A stretch of 15,023 nucleotides of DNA from JBGSUZ01 sp043770095 (GTDB lineage Bacteria > Bacillota > Clostridia > Peptostreptococcales > Acidaminobacteraceae). A model generated the notes under the pieces. That model saw nothing but the letters and a program-made list of their open reading frames with translations. It made no database searches and was not told where the DNA came from. Every line of letters begins with the position of its first letter. The stretch's first letter is position 1. The translations under genes and the position numbers were made by a program. The stretch is from the NCBI GenBank assembly GCA_043770095.1, contig JAYVIR010000012.1, positions 1-15,023 on the forward strand. Direction: 5' to 3'. Below are positions 5,191 through 12,002 of this stretch, piece after piece.

Positions 5191-7668
5191 TTGGCAGAAA
5201 ATAATCAATATGCGCAAGTTGTATTGCTTCGTCAAACCAAGCGACTTGATCGCCTATTTTCCTATGCCATTCCAGCATCATTACAGCCTGTTGTAAAGAT
5301 TGGAATGAAAGTACAAGTGCCTTTTGGTCAAGGCAATCAAACTTTTGAAGCCATCATCGTCTCATGGGTGGAGGAAGAGGTTCTAATAGAGCAATTTCCA
5401 ATTAGCAAGGTCAAGCCAATCACTGCAGTCTGCGATGATGAACCTTGGCTTGAAGGGCCAACGGTGGATTTGGCTTTCTGGCTTAGGGAGCAATATATTT
5501 GTACTTATAGTGAGGCATTTAATCTCTTTATGCCTGCTGGAACGAAGCTCAGACGTGACTATGCCCTCAAATGGGTGGAAAAGCCTGAGCCTGAGACGCT
5601 TAGCGTAGAGTCGCTACAGTGTTTTGTGAAAATCGAATCAAAATCAAAAGTTCTTTTAAGTCAATTTGAAGGCGCAAAAGAAGAAAAGCAAATTCAGCAG
5701 TGGCTAAAGCAAGGGCTTCTCGAAAAAACGGAGCATTTGTTTACCGATGTAGAGGATGCTGAGAAACACTTTATCGATTTGAAATTGTCACTGATCCAAG
5801 CAGAAAACATATACAAAGGCATTCCAGATCATTTTGTAGCACAAAAGAGGCTCCTTAAACACGTCATGGTTTATGGTCGGACAGAGGAATCGGTTTTAAG
5901 ACAAATCACTGGGGCGACGAGCAGCGGTATTTTAAAATTTGTTGAAAAGGATTGGTTTACTAGAGAAGCGGAAGTCGTTTTGACACTTCCTGATCATCAT
6001 GTTTTTGGAAATGAACGTGTTTACACGGGGCTTTCAGAGGAACAGCAAGTGGCTTATGAGGTTGTTGTACCTTTCATCGCAGATCAAAAGCACCATACGT
6101 TCCTACTTCACGGCGTAACGGGAAGCGGAAAAACAGAAGTGTATATGGAATGGGTGGACTTGGCGCTGCAAATGGGAAGGCAAGCGCTCATGATGGTTCC
6201 CGAGATTTCACTGACGCCTCAAATGGTCGATCGTTTTCGAAAGCGTTTTGGAAACAAAGTGGCGGTGTTTCATAGCAGGCTTAGTCAAAGACAGCGTTAT
6301 GACCAGTGGCAAGCGGTTAAAAAAGGTCAGCTTCCAATTGTAATTGGGGCAAGGTCAGCGGCTTTTTCACCCTTGTTTAAGCCTGGTATTATTATTGTAG
6401 ATGAGGCTCACGAGTCTTCTTATAAATCAGAAACGACCCCGAAGTATCAAGGGGTTGAGGTTGCGATGAAAATGGGTGAACTTTATGGGGCGCCTGTTGT
6501 TTTAGGATCGGCAACACCATCGATTGAACATTTTTACGAAGCAGAGCGCGGACAAATGACGAAGCTTGTACTCTTCAAACGATTTAACGACGTGGGACTG
6601 CCTACGGTAGATTTGATTGACATGAGAGACGAGTTGATGTCTGGGAACCGAAGCATTTTTAGCAGAAGGCTTCACGAACAGATCGGACTTTCCTTGTCAA
6701 ACGGCAAACAGGTCATGCTGTTGATGAACCGTAAAGGGTTTAGCACTCATGTGGCGTGCAGGGCTTGCGGCTTTAGCATGAAATGTCCCGACTGCGAGGT
6801 TGGATTGACGTATCACAAAGGTGCTTCGCATTTAAGATGTAGCTACTGCAACTACCGCATTAGCATCCCGAAAAGCTGCCCATCGTGTGGCAGTAAATAT
6901 TTTAAACATTTTGGAACTGGAACCGAAAAAGTTTTGGAAGAAACGCAGAAACTCTTTCCAAAAGCGGTTGTGGATAGATTAGACAGTGAAACGGTGTCTA
7001 AAAAAGGTGATTTGGAACAAATTTTAGACCGTTTTGAAAAAGCTGAAACTGATATTCTCATTGGAACTCAGATGATTTCTAAAGGGCTGGACTTTAAGAA
7101 TGTCGGACTGGTAGGCGTTATAGCTGCAGATTTGACGCTTAATTTACCGGATTTCCATGCGTCGGAGAGAACCTTCCAGTTGCTGACTCAAGTGGCAGGA
7201 CGAGCAGGTCGTGGCGATGAAAGAGGGCATGTGGTGATACAGACCTACGAGCCTGACCACTACGCCATTCAAGCGACGCTCGGACACGATTTTGAAAAGT
7301 TTTTCAAAGATGAAATTAGAGTGCGTGAAGCTTTTAAATACCCGCCTTATTATCAAATTGCCAATGTGCTCATTAGTTCTCCAGATAATCTAGAGGCTCA
7401 AAAGGCGGCTGATCAGATCTGCAAACGGCTAAAAGAGTTGTTAAAAGATGAAGACAAATTGACGTATGAGCTTTTTGATCCCAATCCGCCAGTGTATGCT
7501 AAAATAAAGAATAGATATCGATGGCAAATTGTTATAAAATATAAAGAAGAATTAAAGCCTGTCGTGGGTGAAGTTCTTAGAAAATCATGTTTTGAAACCT
7601 TGGGGCACAAATCCTTCTCAGAATATTTGAGAGTGATTATTGACCCAATTGCGCAAAGTATATTATAA
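5191..7668 (+). CDS. priA: Primosomal protein N', replication restart helicase PriA
   Basis: PriA recognises stalled or collapsed replication forks, remodels them by 3'-5' helicase activity, and starts reloading of the replicative helicase. From the TTG at 5191 the protein is 825 residues. It has the N-terminal fork-binding region with a winged-helix part, then the SF2 helicase core with Walker A GVTGSGKT (308-315) and Walker B DEAH (404-407). All four zinc-binding cysteine pairs are present: CRAC (523-526), CPDC (532-535), CSYC (550-553) and CPSC (563-566). The later helicase motifs GTQMISKGLDF and QVAGRAGRG are intact. Its TTG start, chosen by the strong ribosome binding site, removes nine residues from the longest frame. 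It probably heads a unit with def and fmt, since def follows after 32 bases. Confidence 0.96.
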   Translation: MAENNQYAQVVLLRQTKRLDRLFSYAIPASLQPVVKIGMKVQVPFGQGNQTFEAIIVSWVEEEVLIEQFPISKVKPITAVCDDEPWLEGPTVDLAFWLREQYICTYSEAFNLFMPAGTKLRRDYALKWVEKPEPETLSVESLQCFVKIESKSKVLLSQFEGAKEEKQIQQWLKQGLLEKTEHLFTDVEDAEKHFIDLKLSLIQAENIYKGIPDHFVAQKRLLKHVMVYGRTEESVLRQITGATSSGILKFVEKDWFTREAEVVLTLPDHHVFGNERVYTGLSEEQQVAYEVVVPFIADQKHHTFLLHGVTGSGKTEVYMEWVDLALQMGRQALMMVPEISLTPQMVDRFRKRFGNKVAVFHSRLSQRQRYDQWQAVKKGQLPIVIGARSAAFSPLFKPGIIIVDEAHESSYKSETTPKYQGVEVAMKMGELYGAPVVLGSATPSIEHFYEAERGQMTKLVLFKRFNDVGLPTVDLIDMRDELMSGNRSIFSRRLHEQIGLSLSNGKQVMLLMNRKGFSTHVACRACGFSMKCPDCEVGLTYHKGASHLRCSYCNYRISIPKSCPSCGSKYFKHFGTGTEKVLEETQKLFPKAVVDRLDSETVSKKGDLEQILDRFEKAETDILIGTQMISKGLDFKNVGLVGVIAADLTLNLPDFHASERTFQLLTQVAGRAGRGDERGHVVIQTYEPDHYAIQATLGHDFEKFFKDEIRVREAFKYPPYYQIANVLISSPDNLEAQKAADQICKRLKELLKDEDKLTYELFDPNPPVYAKIKNRYRWQIVIKYKEELKPVVGEVLRKSCFETLGHKSFSEYLRVIIDPIAQSIL

Positions 7669-7700
7669 ATCACGCTGTTTTTATAGGAGGTCACAGATTC

Positions 7701-8162
7701 ATGGCTATCAGAACCATCAGGAAAGAAGAAGATCCTATTTTAAGAAAAATTTCAAAACCAGTAGCAATCATTGATGATAAAATCAAATTATTGGTGCAAG
7801 ACATGATCGATACAATGTATGATGCTGACGGCGTTGGGCTTGCAGCGCCACAAATTGGCATATTAAAACGCGTGATTACCATCGATATTTACGATGAGAC
7901 GGGCGTCAAAGTCATGATTAACCCAGAACTTGTGTCTGTCGAAGGCGAGCAGTGCGAGTTAGAAGGCTGTCTGAGTGTTCCAAACAAAAGCGGTTTGGTA
8001 AAAAGACCTACTAAGGCAGTTGCCAGAGGGTTAAACTTAGACGGAGAGATGATTGAAGTTGTTGGTGAGGGTTTACTTGCTATTGCACTCTGTCATGAGA
8101 TTGATCACTTAAATGGCATTTTGTATATTGATAAAGTTGTTGAGGAACTATTATGCGAATAG
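7701..8162 (+). CDS. def: Peptide deformylase
   Basis: Def removes the formyl group from the N-terminal methionine of nascent proteins, using a metal ion (iron in vivo in most). The 153-residue enzyme has all three family motifs: GVGLAAPQIG (44-53), EGCLSVP with metal ligand Cys90, and HEIDH (132-136) supplying two histidine ligands and the catalytic Glu133. The length and short C-terminus are typical of the compact deformylases. AGGAGGTCA upstream (7686-7694) is the ribosome binding site for ATG 7701. The last ten bases overlap fmt, whose enzyme adds the formyl group that Def removes, so the two are translationally coupled. Confidence 0.97.
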   Translation: MAIRTIRKEEDPILRKISKPVAIIDDKIKLLVQDMIDTMYDADGVGLAAPQIGILKRVITIDIYDETGVKVMINPELVSVEGEQCELEGCLSVPNKSGLVKRPTKAVARGLNLDGEMIEVVGEGLLAIALCHEIDHLNGILYIDKVVEELLCE

Positions 8163-9079
8163 TTTTTATGGGAACGCCTGAATTTGCAGTACCTTGCCTA
8201 GATATTTGCCATGAAATGGGCGAAGTGGTTATGGTAGTGACTCAACCAGACCGTCCAAAAGGCAGGGGTAAAAAACTAACTCCGCCTCCTGTAAAAGAAC
8301 GTGCGCTTGAACTTGGTTTAGAAGTGTTTCAACCTGAGCGAATCAAACGTGAAGAGCCAACGGCGCTTCTTGAAAGCTTAAAGCCAGACTTAATTGTTGT
8401 CGTGGCATATGGTCAGCTTCTTTCAACCAGAATTTTGGACATTCCTAAGGATGGCTGCATTAACGTTCACGCATCGTTACTGCCTAAACTTAGAGGAGCC
8501 TCTCCAATCAACTGGTCGATCGTGACTGGGGAAACGCATACGGGTGTCACAACCATGTATATGTCAGAAGGATTAGACGAAGGTGATATGATTGATCGCC
8601 TCAGTCTTGAGATTGGCGCCAAAACGACTGCTGGAGAATTACACGATTCTCTTATGACTTTAGGGGGTCAAGTGCTTCGAATGACCCTTGAAAATATTAA
8701 AGCGGGCAACCTTCATAGAACCCCTCAAGATTCAAGCTTAGCAAACCATGCACCCATCTTAAAAAAAGAAATGGGCAGGGTGGATTGGGAGCAAACCTCT
8801 CATGAGATCAGTTGCTTAATTAGAGGGTTTGATCCATGGCCAGTCGCGCACACGTGCTATGAAGCGGACATTATGAAATTGTTTAGTCCTATCGTTGAAA
8901 TAACAGACAGTACGGCTGAGCCGGGCACTATTTTGGAAATTTCAAAATCAGGAATGCTTTTAAAAACAGGTGATCAAGCGATTCGCATTGGGTTCATTCA
9001 AATGCCTAATGGCAAAAAAATGGCAGTTGGGGATTATGTTTTAGGACATCCTTTGGCTTTAGGAACCGTTTTAAAGTAG
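8153..9079 (+). CDS. fmt: Methionyl-tRNA formyltransferase
   Basis: Fmt formylates Met-tRNA(fMet) with 10-formyltetrahydrofolate, marking it for initiation. The protein has 308 residues, close to the usual length. It begins MRIVFMGTPEFAV, carries the tRNA-acceptor-binding loop QPDRPKGRGKKLTPPPVK (31-48), and has the catalytic trio Asn104 and His106 (INVHASLLPKLRGASPINWSI) with Asp142 (GLDEGDM), each two positions before the E. coli numbering 106/108/144. The C-terminal OB-like domain occupies about residues 205-308. The ATG sits in the end of def with GAGGAAC as a weaker ribosome binding site, consistent with coupled translation. It closes the priA-def-fmt group. Confidence 0.97.
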   Translation: MRIVFMGTPEFAVPCLDICHEMGEVVMVVTQPDRPKGRGKKLTPPPVKERALELGLEVFQPERIKREEPTALLESLKPDLIVVVAYGQLLSTRILDIPKDGCINVHASLLPKLRGASPINWSIVTGETHTGVTTMYMSEGLDEGDMIDRLSLEIGAKTTAGELHDSLMTLGGQVLRMTLENIKAGNLHRTPQDSSLANHAPILKKEMGRVDWEQTSHEISCLIRGFDPWPVAHTCYEADIMKLFSPIVEITDSTAEPGTILEISKSGMLLKTGDQAIRIGFIQMPNGKKMAVGDYVLGHPLALGTVLK

Positions 9080-9090
9080 TTTAAGGATTA

Positions 9091-9129
9091 TTTGGTTTTA
9101 ATTGCCAAAAAATTATTGTAATATATTAT
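9091..9129 (+). promoter_or_regulatory. Candidate promoter of the zinc peptidase gene, with inverted repeat
   Basis: TTGCCA (9102-9107) and TATTAT (9124-9129), 16 bases apart, each resemble the sigma-A hexamers. An imperfect inverted repeat, TTTGG (9091-9095) and CCAAA (9105-9109), covers the -35. If used, transcription would start within a few bases of the ribosome binding site, leaving a very short leader. This AT-rich stretch could give such matches by chance. Confidence 0.35.
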
Positions 9130-9145
9130 AGTAGGAGGTTATTCT

Positions 9146-9841
9146 ATGTTTAGTCCATTTAGCATGATGGGAATGGTATTTTTATTGCCGTTATACATTT
9201 TTGCAATGTTTATGCAGTTCAACGTAAAATCTACATTTAAAAAATATGCTAAGGTGAGAGCTTATAGAGGATCTACTGGTGCTGAGGTAGCAAGAAGCAT
9301 TCTAGACCGAAATGGTCTTAACGATGTAAGAATTGAGCAAGTTGCAGGTGCTTTGACAGACCATTACGACCCAAGAAGCAACGTGATTCGACTTTCTGAG
9401 TCTGTATACCATGACCAAAGTATTGCAGCTATTTCGGTAGCGGCTCACGAAGTTGGTCACGCAATGCAATACGCAGAGGGTTATGCGCCAATTAAAGTGA
9501 GAAATTCAGTTTTGCCTTTGGCTAATATTGGTTCTCAATCAATTGGAATTTTAATTTTTGCTGCTTTTATTTTTAGATCGTCACTGATGATCGATATTGG
9601 AATCTTGTTCTACCTGTTTGCAATTATATTCCACATCGTGACTTTACCGGTTGAATTTAATGCAAGCAGTAGGGCAATCGCACAATTAACAGATGGATAC
9701 TATATTGACGAAGAAGAGAAAAAATCAGCTAAAAAAGTACTTGGAGCGGCGGCAATGACGTATGTGGCTGCTGCGGCTATCGCTGTGGGTGAACTTGTCA
9801 GACTCGTTCTATACAGAACAATGATGCGAGACGACGATTAA
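9146..9841 (+). CDS. Membrane zinc metallopeptidase, YugP family
   Basis: The 231-residue protein has an N-terminal membrane segment (about 8-24), then a soluble part ending in the zinc-binding HEVGH (101-105, catalytic Glu102), then two adjacent hydrophobic segments (about 128-145 and 149-168) with LPVEFNASSRA (167-177) at their end, where Glu170 is the likely third metal ligand, and a last Ala-rich helix (about 198-217). This pattern fits the neutral zinc metallopeptidase family represented by Bacillus YugP, whose substrates are not established. ATG 9146 follows AGGAGG at 9133-9138. In several Clostridia such a gene sits between fmt and rsmB; in Bacillus it is elsewhere. A role in membrane protein turnover is a guess. 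Confidence 0.9.
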   Translation: MFSPFSMMGMVFLLPLYIFAMFMQFNVKSTFKKYAKVRAYRGSTGAEVARSILDRNGLNDVRIEQVAGALTDHYDPRSNVIRLSESVYHDQSIAAISVAAHEVGHAMQYAEGYAPIKVRNSVLPLANIGSQSIGILIFAAFIFRSSLMIDIGILFYLFAIIFHIVTLPVEFNASSRAIAQLTDGYYIDEEEKKSAKKVLGAAAMTYVAAAAIAVGELVRLVLYRTMMRDDD

Positions 9842-9844
9842 TTA

Positions 9845-9874
9845 TCAAGCCCGATTCTTTTGACTCGGGCTTGA
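9845..9874. terminator. Perfect hairpin after the zinc peptidase gene, without T tract
   Basis: TCAAGCCCGA (9845-9854) and TCGGGCTTGA (9865-9874) form ten perfect pairs; two further pairs past a T-C mismatch close a TTTT tetraloop. The sequence after it is ACACTG, so the canonical U run is missing. It may act as a weak terminator or as an mRNA end stabiliser. TTGACT in the loop and 3' arm (9860-9865) with TATAGC (9881-9886), 15 bases apart, is a poor candidate promoter for rsmB. Confidence 0.5.
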
Positions 9875-9910
9875 ACACTGTATAGCGAACACGTAAAAGG
9901 GAGAACACAT

Positions 9911-11254
9911 ATGCAAATAAAAGATGCGCGTCAAACGGCGAGCGAGCTACTATATCAAGTCATTTATGAGGGACAGTTTTCCAATAAACTTATTCAAACA
10001 GCTGTAGATCAAAGCAACATGAGCGACGTTGACAAGCGCTTCGTCAGAACCCTTATTTATGGTGTTCTTGAAAAATCGATGACGCTGGATTGGTGGCTAG
10101 GACAGCTTTCGTCGATTAAGCTTAAAAAAATTGAACCTCGTACTCAAATTATTATTAAAATGGCCATGTACCAAATTGCTTTTATGGACAAGGTGCCCAA
10201 TTCGGCAGCAGTCGATGAAGGTGTAAAAATGACGAAAAGGGCTAATTTTAGAAGTGCTGGGTTTGTAAATGCGGTATTAAGAAGTTTTATTCGTCTAAAT
10301 GGCGAGTGGCCTTATCCAAATAGAGATGAGGACTTAAAACAGTACTTAAGCGTTTACTACTCTCATCCGCTTTGGTTAGTGGAAAGATGGATTGAACTTT
10401 TTGGAGATGCAGCTACCGAAGAGTTGTTGATTGCTAACAATGAGATTCCTCAAATAAGCGTTCGTTGCAACACGATCAAGACCAATAAAAAGGAATTGAT
10501 TCGTGAATTTGAAAAATCGGGCTATGTTGTAAAATCACATGACTTGCTCCCAGAAGCGTTGATTCTTGTCAAGATGGGTGACGTTTCCCTTCATATGATG
10601 GATGCCTTCAGAAAAGGACATTTCTTCATTCAAGACCTTAGTGCAATGCTGGTTGGGCATGTTGTAGTGCCAAAACCTGGTGAGCTTATTTTAGACCTTT
10701 GCGCCGCTCCTGGCGGAAAAAGCACGCACATGGCGGAACTTATGAGCAACAGCGGACAAATAATTGCTAGAGACGTTAACAATTTTAAATTGAAGCAAAT
10801 TGAAGAGAATATTAACCGAATGAGTATCTCTTGCGTGAAGCTTGAAATGGGAGATGCCCTTGTTGTTAATGAATCGGATTTAGAAAAATATGATAAAGTA
10901 ATTTTAGATGCGCCATGTTCAGGTTTGGGTATTATTAGACGAAAACCTGAAATAAGGTATAATCGTAGTATGGAAGACATTGAATCATTGTCGACTTTGC
11001 AAAAAGAAATGATTGAAGTGGCTTCGAAGTATGTTAAAAAAGGCGGCGAACTCGTCTATAGTACTTGCACCATTGATCCTAAGGAGAATGACGAAGTTTT
11101 AGAGTGGTTTTTAAAAACCCATTCAGAATATGAACTTATGGCACTGCCTAAAAAGTTGGAGACACTTTCAACGGATGGGCATAAGCTCAAACTTTATCAA
11201 TCGACTAATGGCTTTGATGGATTTTATATTGTAAAACTATATCATTCGAAATAG
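9911..11254 (+). CDS. rsmB: 16S rRNA (cytosine-967-C5)-methyltransferase
   Basis: RsmB methylates C967 (E. coli numbering) in 16S rRNA with S-adenosylmethionine. The 447-residue protein has an N-terminal NusB-like RNA-binding domain (about 1-140) including KKIEPRTQIIIKMAMYQIAFMDKVPNSAAVDEGV, followed by the Rossmann methyltransferase domain. The SAM-binding motif LDLCAAPGGK (261-270) and both catalytic cysteines are present: Cys336 in DAPCSG and Cys386 in YSTCTI. The two-cysteine arrangement is diagnostic of m5C RNA methyltransferases, and the NusB-like domain separates RsmB from other Nol1/Nop2 proteins. AAAGGGAG precedes the ATG. The TAG stop is 11 bases before prpC; Bacillus has rlmN at this junction and this window does not. 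Confidence 0.94.
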   Translation: MQIKDARQTASELLYQVIYEGQFSNKLIQTAVDQSNMSDVDKRFVRTLIYGVLEKSMTLDWWLGQLSSIKLKKIEPRTQIIIKMAMYQIAFMDKVPNSAAVDEGVKMTKRANFRSAGFVNAVLRSFIRLNGEWPYPNRDEDLKQYLSVYYSHPLWLVERWIELFGDAATEELLIANNEIPQISVRCNTIKTNKKELIREFEKSGYVVKSHDLLPEALILVKMGDVSLHMMDAFRKGHFFIQDLSAMLVGHVVVPKPGELILDLCAAPGGKSTHMAELMSNSGQIIARDVNNFKLKQIEENINRMSISCVKLEMGDALVVNESDLEKYDKVILDAPCSGLGIIRRKPEIRYNRSMEDIESLSTLQKEMIEVASKYVKKGGELVYSTCTIDPKENDEVLEWFLKTHSEYELMALPKKLETLSTDGHKLKLYQSTNGFDGFYIVKLYHSK

Positions 11255-11265
11255 AGGTGTTTTTC

Positions 11266-11991
11266 ATGGAGATGGCAGCAATCACCCACTTGGGTAACGT
11301 CAGAGATAATAATGAAGACGCGTATTATTTAGATACCGAAAAAGGAAAATTATTTGCCATTGCAGATGGAATGGGTGGTCATAATGCTGGTGAAGTGGCT
11401 AGTAAAATGGCGATAGAGAAGATGCTTGCAGTTTTCAACAACCAACCTGTTGATCGCGTTAACATCATTTCAATTATTCGTGACGTTTTTGAGCAAGCAA
11501 GTGTCGAAATAGATGAAATGGCAAAAACAGATGAACATTATGATGGCATGGGAACTACTTTGACGCTTGTATTTGTTGACAAGGATGTCCTTTACATCGG
11601 TCATATAGGAGATAGCAGAGCTTATATGATTAATTCAAGTGGCATTAAGACGATGACACGAGACCATACTTTGGTGTCTGAATTGGTAAAAAACGGAACT
11701 ATCACTGAAAAAGAAGCTAGAAAGCATCCTCAAAAAAATGTGATTATGAAAGCAATAGGTTCTGGTTGCAAAGCGATTCCTGACATTCATGAAGTTGAAA
11801 TTGATGAAGAATCTGTTTTTATCATTTGCTCCGATGGGCTGACGGATTTGGTAGATGACTTAGAAATTCAAGAAACAATTAAGAATAGTGAGACGCTAGC
11901 GATGGGGTTAATGGTATTGAAGGATTTGGCCTTAGAGCGCGGTGGATTTGATAACGTTACAATTGTAGCTGCGTGCATCAAAACAGCATAG
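11266..11991 (+). CDS. prpC: PP2C-type serine/threonine protein phosphatase
   Basis: PrpC is the metal-dependent phosphatase that reverses phosphorylation by its neighbour PrkC and by itself dephosphorylates the kinase. The 241-residue protein keeps the PP2C metal-site motifs: RDNNEDAYY (Asp18), ADGMGG (Asp34), GMGTTLTL, GHIGDSRAY, SDGLTDLV (Asp190) and DNVTIV (Asp229). The frame is open to a GTG at 11257, but that GTG is itself part of the ribosome binding site AGAGGTG (11253-11259), which lies six bases before ATG 11266; the latter gives MEMAAITHLGNVRDNNED, normal for the family. The gene sits 11 bases after rsmB and 11 bases before prkC, clearly in the same transcript. Confidence 0.95.
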   Translation: MEMAAITHLGNVRDNNEDAYYLDTEKGKLFAIADGMGGHNAGEVASKMAIEKMLAVFNNQPVDRVNIISIIRDVFEQASVEIDEMAKTDEHYDGMGTTLTLVFVDKDVLYIGHIGDSRAYMINSSGIKTMTRDHTLVSELVKNGTITEKEARKHPQKNVIMKAIGSGCKAIPDIHEVEIDEESVFIICSDGLTDLVDDLEIQETIKNSETLAMGLMVLKDLALERGGFDNVTIVAACIKTA

Positions 11992-12002
11992 GAGGTGAGT
12001 AA

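Noticed and set aside
10630..10980. Leftward frame of 116 codons inside rsmB
   Set aside because: This is the longest antisense frame in the window, but it lies opposite the conserved SAM-binding and catalytic motifs of RsmB and has no ribosome binding site; codon bias of the sense gene explains it.
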